From an uncultured Litoreibacter sp. (GTDB lineage Bacteria > Pseudomonadota > Alphaproteobacteria > Rhodobacterales > Rhodobacteraceae), in assembly GCA_947492995.1 (NCBI GenBank), contig CANLOU010000001.1:505001-569000 (forward strand): 64,000 nt of DNA. The letters run 5' to 3'. The first letter of the stretch is position 1, and every line of letters starts with the position of its first letter. Position numbers and translations under genes: made by a program. This document shows, in pieces, positions 9,296 through 17,293 of this stretch. The notes below the pieces were generated by a model that was not told the origin of the DNA, ran no database searches, and saw only the letters and a program-made list of their open reading frames with translations.

Positions 9296-9327
9296 AAAAT
9301 GGCCTTCCCCCGTCAGGAGGAAGGCCA
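9296..9327 (-). terminator. Terminator after NDS-repeat gene copy 2
   Basis: The 9-bp perfect stem TGGCCTTCC / GGAAGGCCA is followed by four T on the reverse strand, 61 bp beyond the stop codon. Confidence 0.82.
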
Positions 9328-9388
9328 GCAATCTAGTCAAGCTCTGAGGTCACGGTCTGTGGGAGGCCAAACCATGACCGCTCAGATC

Positions 9389-9676
9389 TTAGTTCTCGGC
9401 AGGCGAGTCGTTGGTCAGCGCGAACATGGCGCGGATTTTCGATACGTCGACGTTCCGTGCGCGGTCAAAGTTCACAAAGTTCTCCGCCGGGCTGTCATTT
9501 GTCAGCGCCAGTTGGCGAGTGGAGCCGATGACGTCGCCGGACGATGTTTCTCCCACGATGCGCTCTGCAGCGGAGTCGTTGCCCAATGCGAAAAACGCTT
9601 GGGCGTTCGAGACGTCTGCAGCTGCAGGAGCAGCGAAGGACAGGGCGAGAGCGGCGGATGCGATGATGGTTTTCAT
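9389..9676 (-). CDS. Small secreted NDS-repeat protein, copy 2
   Basis: 95 residues: signal peptide MKTIIASAALALSFAAPAAA, then a mature part starting DVSNAQAFFALGNDSAAERI. Three motif copies are seen: GNDSAAER, TNDSPAEN and a C-terminal TNDSPAEN. Between the second and third lies FDRARNVDVS, shared with copies 3 and 4. Counting by eye, about three quarters of the mature residues match copy 4. The ATG at 9674-9676 follows GGAGAATA. It is a single-gene unit with its own terminator and a leader carrying a perfect GTGCG dyad. Function unknown. Confidence 0.88.
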   Translation of the reverse strand: MKTIIASAALALSFAAPAAADVSNAQAFFALGNDSAAERIVGETSSGDVIGSTRQLALTNDSPAENFVNFDRARNVDVSKIRAMFALTNDSPAEN

Positions 9677-9935
9677 GATGTATTCTCCAGTTTGGTGCCT
9701 TGCGGCGATTGTGTGTGTTTGGCTGTTATGCCGTTTGATGAGAACAGTATGCGCCAAGTTCTGGATAACCTGAATTCACCACGGCGTGAGAATATGCCAC
9801 GCTTGGTGCGCATACGCACAAACTGGGTTCGGCCCCGCGAAAGCCATAACGCGGCCGTGAGAACCGGTTCACAAAGCGTGAGGCGGGTGAAATATGACCG
9901 CCACTGCGGCTTCTTTCTGCAAAAAAATATGCCTG
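9677..9935 (-). promoter_or_regulatory. Conserved leader of NDS-repeat gene copy 2
   Basis: No gene is seen here. The stretch shares ordered blocks with the leaders of the other copies: CTCCAGTTTG, TGCCTTGCGGCG, CCGTTTGATGA, TATGCGCC, several CGTGAG elements (around 9784, 9858 and 9877), CACAAAGCGTGAG, TGAAATATG and TTCTTTCTGC. Conservation well beyond a minimal promoter suggests several protein-binding sites or a structured untranslated leader. Confidence 0.6.
9806..9819. promoter_or_regulatory. GTGCG dyad, operator candidate (copy 2 leader)
   Basis: GTGCG-CATA-CGCAC is a perfect inverted repeat 130 bp upstream of the NDS-repeat gene start codon. The same element occurs at matching positions ahead of copies 3 (imperfect) and 4. 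Confidence 0.6.
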
Positions 9936-9997
9936 CACACGCGCGTCTCTTCGAATCGTTCGCTGCACTGCGTCGCCTCTCAATCAACCTCTTATAA

Positions 9998-10036
9998 GAA
10001 AAACAAACCCCCGGGGCGCATGCGCCTCGGGGGTTT
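9998..10036 (-). terminator. Terminator of the SPFH-NfeD operon
   Basis: A long, nearly perfect GC-rich stem (10005-10036, arms of 16 bases with one mismatch) is followed on the reverse strand by TTTGTTTTTC. It closes the operon that ends with the NfeD gene. Confidence 0.88.
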
Positions 10037-10067
10037 TCAATGTAGCAGCCTCACGTCCGACAGATCG

Positions 10068-10355
10068 TCAGTCGTCGTTGATATCCGTTTCCCAGATCTT
10101 GGCATTTCCACCCCGCGCGCCGAACAGCTTTCGCATCGCGATCCAGGCCACCAGCGCCAGCAGCCCAAAGATCACCAGCGTGATCGGCAATGACCCCGCC
10201 AGATAGGACCCGATGCCCCCGTCAAACAGGAACACAAACCCCATCACGCCTGCGGCAATCGCAAAGCCCAGCAAGATGTAGCCGGGTGCGAGGATTTCCA
10301 AAATCCCCAGCGCAATGGCCGCCGCAAACCAGACCCAATACTCAGACCAGCCCAT
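10068..10355 (-). CDS. NfeD family membrane protein
   Basis: 95 residues from the ATG at 10353-10355; a GTG three bases upstream would add one residue and give a four-base overlap with the SPFH gene. Hydrophobic helices fill the first two thirds (WFAAAIALGILEILAPGYILLG and later IFGLLALVAWIAMRKLFG), with a short polar tail. This is the short, membrane-only NfeD form, which is found with SPFH/stomatin proteins and is thought to support membrane microdomain proteins. Confidence 0.85.
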   Translation of the reverse strand: MGWSEYWVWFAAAIALGILEILAPGYILLGFAIAAGVMGFVFLFDGGIGSYLAGSLPITLVIFGLLALVAWIAMRKLFGARGGNAKIWETDINDD

Positions 10356-11248
10356 CACTTGCGTCCTTTCAGCAATCCAAAGGCGTCGCCGAAGGCGTCC
10401 AGCACATTTGAGGGCAGCAATATAGTCTGCTTGCCCGCGCCTTCGCCCACGGCCGTCAAGGCCTCGACCTGCTTCAGCGCCACTTGGTACTGCGCGGCCT
10501 CCAGCCCGTTCTCGGCAATCGCTGCGGCCACAACGCCCGTTGCATAGGCCTCGGCATCCGCCTGCACGCGCCGCGCCTTGGCCAGCTGTTCCGCGGCGTA
10601 CAACTCCGCATCCGCGTTCAGCTCCACCGACCGTTTCGAGCCCTCGGCCTCCGTCACCTGCGCGCGCCGCGCGCGTTCCGCGTTCAGCTGCTGCAGCATG
10701 GCAGCGCGGGTGGCCTCGTCCAGGTTGACGTCCAGAATCTCGGCGCGGGTCACCTCGATGCCCCAGTCGTCCACCACCTTCTCCAGCGACCCTTGGATGC
10801 GGACAATCAGCTGCGACCGGTTGGATTGCACCTCGTCCAGCTCCAACGTGCCAATCTCCGAGCGCACAATCCCCGCCACCGTCGTCGCAATCGCGGCGTC
10901 AATGTCGCGGATCCGGTACACGGTCTTCTCCGGCTCGATGATGCGGTAAAACACCGACGTCTCCACCTGCACCAGCACGTTGTCCGCCGTGATGGCGTCC
11001 TGCCGGTTGATCGGCAGCTGGCGTTCCAGAATGGAGATCTTATGCGCCACGCGGTCGAAAAACGGGACGATCAGGTTGATCCCCGGCTTCAGCACGGATC
11101 GCAGCTTGCCAAACCGCTCTACCACGAATTTCTGCGACTGCGGCACGATGCGCACCGCCGACAGGATGACCACCACGATCAGCACAAACAGCAGCAGCAG
11201 CCAGCCGCTGCTCCCTAAAAAGTCGAAAATCGCCTGCTCAATATCCAT
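10355..11248 (-). CDS. SPFH/band 7 domain membrane protein (stomatin-like, QmcA type)
   Basis: 297 residues from the ATG at 11246-11248, preceded by AGAGGGA. An N-terminal membrane helix (about 12-32) is followed by the band 7 domain (VPQSQKFVVERFGK...GINLIVPFFDRV) and a helical, Ala/Glu-rich stalk (about 195-265). Such proteins oligomerise into membrane-associated cages and scaffold membrane protein quality control with FtsH-type proteases. It is coupled to the NfeD gene. The open frame continues upstream of 11248 without family resemblance. Confidence 0.9.
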   Translation of the reverse strand: MDIEQAIFDFLGSSGWLLLLFVLIVVVILSAVRIVPQSQKFVVERFGKLRSVLKPGINLIVPFFDRVAHKISILERQLPINRQDAITADNVLVQVETSVFYRIIEPEKTVYRIRDIDAAIATTVAGIVRSEIGTLELDEVQSNRSQLIVRIQGSLEKVVDDWGIEVTRAEILDVNLDEATRAAMLQQLNAERARRAQVTEAEGSKRSVELNADAELYAAEQLAKARRVQADAEAYATGVVAAAIAENGLEAAQYQVALKQVEALTAVGEGAGKQTILLPSNVLDAFGDAFGLLKGRK

Positions 11249-11398
11249 AAAAATCCCTCTCTTTCCCTCTACATATGGGGGTTTTCCGGCCAAATAGAAG
11301 CGAAAACCCCCAAAATTGCACCGAACGCACCGCTCATGGCGCGTTAACCACACTCCGGTATCCCCCCGCGCAAACGCAGCAAAACAAGGGCCCGCGCC

Positions 11399-12247
11399 AT
11401 GACCGACGTCACTCATATCCCGCTCGACCGCATCGCCGCCGAGGAGCTCCCCCGCGACCGCTCCAAATCTGACGCCGACGCCGATCACGAGCTGTATCTC
11501 TCCGTCATGCTCGACGGGCTGCGCCAGCCCATTGAGGTGTGGAAATTCGTCGAGGACGAGGATTACGGGCTCATCGCGGGGCACCGCCGGCTGGCCGCCG
11601 TCAGGCGGCTGTTTCAAGAGACGCAGGACCACGACCGCTGGGGCACCATCCCCGCCTTCATCCGCACGCCCAAAGGGGTGCCCGACGCCCTCGCCCAGAT
11701 GATCGCGGAGAACGAGATACGCGCCGACATCTCGCCCTGGGACCGCGCCCGCTTCATCATCACCACGCTGGACCGGGAGTTCTTCAAAACCGCAGACGAG
11801 GCCATCGACGCCGTGCACCCCCGCGCCTCCGACGTCAAAAAGCGCCGCCTGCGCGCCACCGTCATGGCGGTGGAGACCTTCATCGACCAGTTCCGCGATG
11901 CCCATGAATTGTCCGAACGCCGCCTGCTACGCCTCGGCGCTCTCATCCGCGCGGGGTTGGAGGATGTGGCCAAAGCCGCGATCCAACGCCACCGCCCCAA
12001 AACCACAGAACAGAAATGGCAGATCATCGCCCCCATCATTGACGAGGCCGAACAGGTCCTCGCCGGCAGCCCCCGCCTCAAACGCCCCCACAATCCCAAG
12101 CGCCTGCATCACGTCAGCAAGGACCTTCATATCAGGCGCGAAATGCGCAAAGACGGCTGGGCGTTGATTTTGACAGGCCCCAAAGCCACCGGCGTCGCCA
12201 CCGAACAAGCCTTGGACGAGGTCATCCGCTGGATGGTGGGGGACTAG
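11399..12247 (+). CDS. ParB N-terminal domain protein, orphan
   Basis: 282 residues. The N-terminal third has the ParB/Srx-like fold: IPLDRI, an insertion, then LRQPIEVWKF and GLIAGHRRLAAVRRL (the GxxR box that binds CTP in true ParB), followed by IAENEIRADISPWDRARF, the start of the helix-turn-helix KorB-like region. No parA and no parS-like repeats are nearby, so it is not the chromosomal partition pair. The C terminus (KDLHIRREMRKDGWALILTGPKA) resembles plasmid RepB/ParB proteins. Possibly a plasmid-derived or nucleoid-binding regulator. It borders the AT-rich cassette. Confidence 0.85.
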   Translation: MTDVTHIPLDRIAAEELPRDRSKSDADADHELYLSVMLDGLRQPIEVWKFVEDEDYGLIAGHRRLAAVRRLFQETQDHDRWGTIPAFIRTPKGVPDALAQMIAENEIRADISPWDRARFIITTLDREFFKTADEAIDAVHPRASDVKKRRLRATVMAVETFIDQFRDAHELSERRLLRLGALIRAGLEDVAKAAIQRHRPKTTEQKWQIIAPIIDEAEQVLAGSPRLKRPHNPKRLHHVSKDLHIRREMRKDGWALILTGPKATGVATEQALDEVIRWMVGD

Positions 12248-12421
12248 CTTAGCCGCTAAACAAAAGAGATAGACAACGAGAGGGCAACTTAGCCTAAGCG
12301 TTCAAAATTAGAGTTCATGGTTGCAAGTATGGTTGGCTTAGCAAATCAGAGAAGCTTCATTTGTATCATTACATTGTTCTCCAAGATTAAGTTGGGGAAA
12401 CTGCATAAATAAACGAATTGC

Positions 12422-12449
12422 TTGAAAAGTGTCAAATAAGTCTTATGAT
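12422..12449 (+). promoter_or_regulatory. Sigma-70-like promoter of the AT-rich two-gene cassette
   Basis: TTGAAA and TATGAT are separated by 16 bases, 48 bp ahead of the first ATG. The surrounding 12248-12496 spacer is AT-rich and holds no gene. Confidence 0.55.
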
Positions 12450-12496
12450 GACTTTGATTCCAAATCACGTTCATTTTATATCACAGCTTTAATTCA

Positions 12497-13468
12497 ATGA
12501 CAGAGAACCCCACTGAGAATAATGTTCAGCGCGTTAGCGACGTCGAAAACGTAGAAAGTAATGCCGTAGAAACTGGTGAAATAACTAGTACTACGGTCGC
12601 CAAAGTCGAGGGCTTTCTGGAACGGCTTGGTAAGGCAATAAAAAATGGCAAGACTATTTCTCTATTCGCTCTGGGGATCTTAGGGCTAGTGGGATATAGC
12701 GCATGGGAAATTAAAGGAAAAGAATGGGCTGAGAGCTTCATTAGATCAACTATTTCGACTAGCTCGACCGAAAACCGAAAGATCGTTTTAGATGCGCTGT
12801 TTGAAATTAATGCACTTGAGATAGAAAAACGAATGGAGGAGATCGAAGGCGATACAAATACGAATCAAGTAAGGATTGCTTCTAATAGTCTTGCTGAGAT
12901 ACTTAGCAAAGACGTAAGCGCCCTTAAAGTCGGCTTGTCAGATTTAGAAATAGACATGGCCAATCAAGCCAGCCTTTTTTCAAGCACAATTGACTCGTGG
13001 CAGAGTTTTGAATTTTACCGCTACTTTCCGTCTAAGAAAAACGAAGAAGAGCAATGGGTTGCTGATATTGCAAAACCAGCAGTTTCAAAACTTGAACATG
13101 ACATTATTGCCTCTCCGAATGACCACTTAAGGCTCTATTTCTTTGCAGAAAGGCGGTCTGCGGGAGGTTATAGAAGTATAAATAGGCAAGCGATGCGTGG
13201 TCTTAAAGTCGGAAGCAAGGACCTCCATTTCTCGCGAGTAAAATATGAAGGAGAAGACATTCCTCTATTTTGCTACACAAAGCTTGCGGCCAATTCTGCT
13301 GAAGGCTTTGGTGGAATAATGTCGACCGGGATATCCCCAACGTCTCCAAGGCTAGTCAGGCTGGGAATTATCCTTGAAGAAGCCAACTTAGACGTGGAGT
13401 TTCGATACAAAATTTTTGTTGTTTCGACTAAGACAAAACCCTCTGAAAACGACTGCAAGGCGATCTGA
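12497..13468 (+). CDS. Unknown single-pass membrane protein, first gene of an AT-rich cassette
   Basis: 323 residues. An acidic N terminus of about 50 residues rich in Glu/Asn/Val precedes one membrane helix (TISLFALGILGLVGYSAW, about 53-72). A region of likely coiled coil (about 95-155, with Glu/Ile/Leu heptads) and a C-terminal globular part follow (SFEFYRYFP, HLRLYFFAERRS, IPLFCYTKLAAN). Codon use is AT-rich, unlike the neighbours, suggesting recent transfer. The stop shares one base with the next start, so the pair acts together. I recognise no family; an inner-membrane protein with a periplasmic C-terminal domain is the most natural reading. Confidence 0.8.
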   Translation: MTENPTENNVQRVSDVENVESNAVETGEITSTTVAKVEGFLERLGKAIKNGKTISLFALGILGLVGYSAWEIKGKEWAESFIRSTISTSSTENRKIVLDALFEINALEIEKRMEEIEGDTNTNQVRIASNSLAEILSKDVSALKVGLSDLEIDMANQASLFSSTIDSWQSFEFYRYFPSKKNEEEQWVADIAKPAVSKLEHDIIASPNDHLRLYFFAERRSAGGYRSINRQAMRGLKVGSKDLHFSRVKYEGEDIPLFCYTKLAANSAEGFGGIMSTGISPTSPRLVRLGIILEEANLDVEFRYKIFVVSTKTKPSENDCKAI

Positions 13469-14607
13469 TGAAAGCTCCTAAATTCATGACACTTGCATGC
13501 GCTTTGTTGCTTGTAGTAACCAATATGGCTTCGCAGGTTACTGCAGAAACTTGGAAATCTACCGGATTAGGAGGAGTAATATATACCACGAACAATCAGG
13601 TGGGGGATGCAGGTAGCGTCGAAACAGGGATGAACTGGAGTGGCTTTAGGTTTGGAGGGCGTGAAACAGTTTTATCTTTGATTGAAGTTGGTCCATTGGT
13701 CGACTCTCGACTAGGAACATCTCCTTTGTCTGACGTAAAACGAAACGAAGATGGATCTGTTTCGACTTTTGATTATTCATTGCAAGAGGTTTGGGATGTA
13801 GTTTCAACTGATCTAAATGTGATTGCAGTAATACCGGTTGGATACTTGGAAAGAGGTGGAATTCCGCAGATTGCTGGTCTTATTAGGATTGACGGTAAAA
13901 ATAAGAACCCATTAATGCACGCCCCAACACTAACAAATGTGTTCTGTTTAGACAACATTCTCCGTCGTGAAAGCCGCGGTCTAGTGGGCCCAGAAGTCGC
14001 TCAATGGCATTATACTTACCCAGTTCGTTACGACGCCAGAAAGAAGTATCAATATGTTAGTGGCTTATCGGCTGTTGTTTTAGATCAAGAGGGTTATAGC
14101 GCACAAGTTCAAGAAAACGAGTTTGAAGCCTGTGAAAACTTGATTCAAAGCGGGCCAAGAATTATTGAACCTCGTCGAAGACTAGGAGAAAACGGTTTAG
14201 TTGATCGAAGATCAACTGAAATTCGCATAAACGATCAAGAATGGGGGTATCGAGCATCACGAACTGTACTGTCGTTTGACCTTCGAGGTGAATTAACAGT
14301 CATGTCATCGCGCGGACCGGCGAAATTATCGTATTTTGCTGATGTTATTGAAAATCCCGGGTTTTACCGAAGTTCACCTAGCAATTGTCAAAAAGAAGAA
14401 ATGAAATCCGGTGGGGATGGCCCCACCAATGCGTCTGGAAAAAGAACACCACGGACAAAGGCCTGCGAGTATTGGGCGATCGGACTGACCTCTTTTGAAC
14501 ACAGTGGGTTTATATTGAGAACCAGCGCTAATCCTAATGCAAAGCCATACAAGTTCGGAATGGTTGATCGCACAATTCCTAGTGCGTTAGTCTTGCGCAA
14601 GCGATAA
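13468..14607 (+). CDS. Unknown secreted protein, second gene of the AT-rich cassette
   Basis: 379 residues with a clear signal peptide (MTLACALLLVVTNMASQVTA, cut about residue 26). The mature protein is rich in Gly/Ser/Asn and beta-type sequence and has four well-separated cysteines (NVFCLDN, FEACENL, SNCQKEE, KACEYW), allowing two disulfides in the periplasm. It overlaps the upstream membrane protein gene by one base (TGATG). Base composition is AT-rich throughout. No family recognised. With its partner it looks like an exported protein plus a membrane-bound interacting protein, but that is inference from order and topology only. Confidence 0.8.
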   Translation: MKAPKFMTLACALLLVVTNMASQVTAETWKSTGLGGVIYTTNNQVGDAGSVETGMNWSGFRFGGRETVLSLIEVGPLVDSRLGTSPLSDVKRNEDGSVSTFDYSLQEVWDVVSTDLNVIAVIPVGYLERGGIPQIAGLIRIDGKNKNPLMHAPTLTNVFCLDNILRRESRGLVGPEVAQWHYTYPVRYDARKKYQYVSGLSAVVLDQEGYSAQVQENEFEACENLIQSGPRIIEPRRRLGENGLVDRRSTEIRINDQEWGYRASRTVLSFDLRGELTVMSSRGPAKLSYFADVIENPGFYRSSPSNCQKEEMKSGGDGPTNASGKRTPRTKACEYWAIGLTSFEHSGFILRTSANPNAKPYKFGMVDRTIPSALVLRKR

Positions 14608-14779
14608 GTTGGTTGGCGAGCTTTCAGCGAAAAGCTTAGATAGAACAAGATTGTTTTCCGCCGCCACCACCCAAAACCCAAGTTAACAACCCCCTAACAA
14701 AAAATCAAAATACAAACAAAATCAGTATGATACACGATCCGGCGCATGCGTCGGATGCCGTATCCGGGGCCCCGACCCC

Positions 14780-15793
14780 TTACAGCGGCCAGGTATCGGA
14801 CACCCGGTAGCCCTCCGGCCAGGGGTCGCTCGGGTCCACCAAAATCTCGTGGTGACCCGTGATCCATGCCCGGCCCTTGATCGTCGGCACGATGGCCTCC
14901 CGCCCGCCAACCCGGCCCTCGCCCGCGATCCGGCAGTCAAACCGCCCCCCGATGATCGACCGGCTCACATAGCGGTCGCCCACTCCCATCAGCCCCCGCG
15001 CCCTCAGCACCGCCATCCGCGCCGACGACCCCGTCCCGCAAGGGGAGCGATCAATCTTGCCCGGGTCAATCACCACCGCGTTGCGCCCCGTCAACGCGCC
15101 CCCCTCCTGCGCCAGCGCCCCCGCGAACTGGCAAAAGGAGATGAAGTCCCAGTCCATATCAGGATGCGAGAACCCAACCTGCTCGTTCGCGGCCCTCGTG
15201 ATCCGCGCCCCCATCGCCGCAATGTCGCGCCCCTCGTCCGGCGAGATCGAGAACCCCAGCGCCGCCGCGTCCACGATGCAGTAGCTGTCCCCGCCAAAGG
15301 CCGTGTCCACCGTCAGGGTCCCGCCCCCCTCTACCTCCAACGCCACGCCCAGCTTGTCCGCGAAGGAGGCCACGTTGGTGATCTCAATCGCCTCCGCCTT
15401 CCCGTCCCGGCAGGTCGCCCGTATCGCGACCAGCCCCGCCGCGGCCTCCAGGTAAAACACCGTCTCCGGCTCCACCATCGGCACGATCCCCGTCTCAAGG
15501 CAGACCGTCGCCACGCAGATAGAGTTCGACCCCGACATCGGCGGGATATGCACCGGCTCCATCGTCAGGAACCCGGTCGCCGCCCGCGCGTCCCTCGGGG
15601 GCACCAGCATGTTTACATGCTTAAACACTCCGCCCCGCGGCTCGTTCAACATCAGCCGGTGCAACGCGCCGTCCGCCGCCAGCCAGTCCCGCTGCGCCCA
15701 TAACGTGTCCCCTGGCGGCGGCGCGACGCCCCCGACAATCACGGTGCCCACCTCGCCCTCGGCATGCGCCGAGACCACCTGAATGCTGTCCAT
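14780..15793 (-). CDS. Proline racemase family enzyme, Ser/Cys type (hydroxyproline epimerase or dehydratase)
   Basis: 337 residues. The family has two active-site thiols. Here the C-terminal one is present (DRSPCGTGSSARMAVL), while the first is replaced by serine (PPMSGSNSICVATV). Known members with Thr at this site are trans-3-hydroxy-L-proline dehydratases, and Ser/Cys members include hydroxyproline 2-epimerases, so true proline racemase activity is unlikely. The ATG at 15791-15793 was chosen because MDSIQVVSAHAEGE matches the family start. It is divergent from dinB; no hydroxyproline catabolic genes are adjacent. Confidence 0.88.
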   Translation of the reverse strand: MDSIQVVSAHAEGEVGTVIVGGVAPPPGDTLWAQRDWLAADGALHRLMLNEPRGGVFKHVNMLVPPRDARAATGFLTMEPVHIPPMSGSNSICVATVCLETGIVPMVEPETVFYLEAAAGLVAIRATCRDGKAEAIEITNVASFADKLGVALEVEGGGTLTVDTAFGGDSYCIVDAAALGFSISPDEGRDIAAMGARITRAANEQVGFSHPDMDWDFISFCQFAGALAQEGGALTGRNAVVIDPGKIDRSPCGTGSSARMAVLRARGLMGVGDRYVSRSIIGGRFDCRIAGEGRVGGREAIVPTIKGRAWITGHHEILVDPSDPWPEGYRVSDTWPL

Positions 15794-15875
15794 CCGACCC
15801 TCCGTGTCAGCAGACATCATCAAACCGGCCCGCCCCCGCTGTGCAGCACCAAAACGACATGCTAAATTGCCGCCC

Positions 15876-17129
15876 ATGCCCGCGCTGTGCCGATCCTGCC
15901 TGACCCAATTCGACGACGCCCCCCGCTGCCCGTCCTGCGCGTCGCCGCGCGTGATCTCCCACCCCGAGCTGTTCGACCTGTCCATCGCTCACATGGATTG
16001 CGACGCTTTTTATGCCTCCGTCGAAAAGCGCGACAATCCTGATTTGCGCGACAAGCCGGTTATCATTGGTGGCGGCAGGCGGGGCGTGGTGTCCACCGCT
16101 TGCTACATCGCCCGCATCAAGGGGGTGCGCTCTGCGATGCCGATGTTTCAGGCGCTCAAGCTCTGCCCAGAAGCGACGGTCGTGCGCGGGCGGATGGATG
16201 TCTATGTTGCGGTCTCCAGGCAAATTCGGGCGATGATGGAAGACCTCACTCCCGCCATCGAGCCGCTGTCGCTTGACGAAGCCTTTCTCGATCTCACCGG
16301 CACCCAGCGGCTGCACCACGCGCCTCCCGTTGTCATGCTCGCAAAGCTGGTCAACCGCATGGAGGCCGAGCTTGGCATTTCCGGGTCGATCGGCTTGAGC
16401 CACAACAAGTTCCTCGCAAAGGTCGCCTCTGATCTGGACAAGCCTCGTGGGTTGTCGGTCATTGGCAAGGCGGAGACCGCCGACTTTCTACGTGACAAAC
16501 CCGTTTCCATGATCTGGGGGGTCGGGGCGGTGACGCGGGAAAGTCTTGCCAAAGCCGGGATTCGGACCTTTGCTGATCTGCTGCGCTGGGACCGCAAAGA
16601 TCTTGCCGTCCGTTTCGGGTCGATGGGCGATCGGCTGTGGCATCTGGCGCGGGGGCAGGACAGGCGCGCCGTGTCCGCCCACACGCCAGTGAAGGGCATC
16701 TCCAACGAAACGACCTTCAACGAGGACACGTCCAGCCTCGACATTCTCGACGGGCATATCTGGCGCATGTCCGAAAAGGTGGCTGATCGCGCAAAGGCGA
16801 AGGGGATCGCCGGGCGGGTGATAAATCTCAAGCTGAAAACATCCGATTTCAAACTGGTGACAAAGCGGCTGTCGCTCAGGGACGCCACGCAAATGGCGGA
16901 TAAAATATACAGAACGGCGCGTGATTTGTTCGATCAAACCGGCGATCAAGGGCCCTATCGTTTGTTGGGCGTGGGCATTTCCGATCTGATCCCCGAGTCT
17001 GACGCAGACCGGTCAGGCGACTTGCTGGATCCCGAAGCAATCAAGCGATCAGACGCTGAGCGCGCCACGGATAAAATTCGCGAACGCTTTGGCCCGGATG
17101 CGATCACCAAAGGACGGGCGCTGCGCTAG
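15876..17129 (+). CDS. dinB: DinB, DNA polymerase IV with N-terminal zinc ribbon
   Basis: 417 residues. The Y-family catalytic carboxylates are visible in MDCDAFYASVEK and SLDEAFLDL, followed by the thumb (helix-hairpin-helix: MIWGVGAVTRESLAKAGI) and the little-finger domain. It performs error-prone translesion synthesis. An extra N-terminal segment with CRSC and CPSC (residues 5-21) looks like a four-cysteine zinc ribbon ahead of the polymerase; E. coli Pol IV lacks it. The start at 15876 includes this ribbon. The C terminus has no obvious beta-clamp motif that I can place with certainty. Confidence 0.93.
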   Translation: MPALCRSCLTQFDDAPRCPSCASPRVISHPELFDLSIAHMDCDAFYASVEKRDNPDLRDKPVIIGGGRRGVVSTACYIARIKGVRSAMPMFQALKLCPEATVVRGRMDVYVAVSRQIRAMMEDLTPAIEPLSLDEAFLDLTGTQRLHHAPPVVMLAKLVNRMEAELGISGSIGLSHNKFLAKVASDLDKPRGLSVIGKAETADFLRDKPVSMIWGVGAVTRESLAKAGIRTFADLLRWDRKDLAVRFGSMGDRLWHLARGQDRRAVSAHTPVKGISNETTFNEDTSSLDILDGHIWRMSEKVADRAKAKGIAGRVINLKLKTSDFKLVTKRLSLRDATQMADKIYRTARDLFDQTGDQGPYRLLGVGISDLIPESDADRSGDLLDPEAIKRSDAERATDKIRERFGPDAITKGRALR

Positions 17130-17156
17130 CCGGTTTCCCATGTTCTGAAATATCCC

Positions 17157-17240
17157 GGGGGTTTGGGGGCTGGCCCCCATTCAGGCGGGGTTTGGGGGCT
17201 GGCCCCCAATGAAACGGAGTCTGGGGCAGCGCCCCAGGTC
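17157..17240. repeat. REP-like cluster of GC-rich hairpins
   Basis: Two near-identical units, GGGG-TTTGGGGGCTGGCCCCCA (about 17158-17179 and 17187-17208), are followed by a related one, GTCTGGGGCAGCGCCCCAG (17219-17237). Each contains a perfect GC hairpin. They lie between the convergent dinB and N-formylglutamate amidohydrolase genes and could act as a bidirectional transcription stop or as a repetitive extragenic element. Confidence 0.6.
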
Positions 17241-17293
17241 TGCGCGACAGCGCAAAAACATCACGCGTGCGCAGCACGCATTCTGGCGAAACG

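Noticed and set aside
10355-11905. A 516-codon frame suggesting an extended SPFH protein
   Set aside because: The extension upstream of 11248 is antisense to the ParB-domain gene and lacks any domain; the SPFH start has its own ribosome binding site.
12248-14779. Possible attachment-site direct repeats flanking the AT-rich cassette
   Set aside because: Only six-base matches (GCTTAG) were found at both ends; too short to support site-specific insertion, and no integrase is present.
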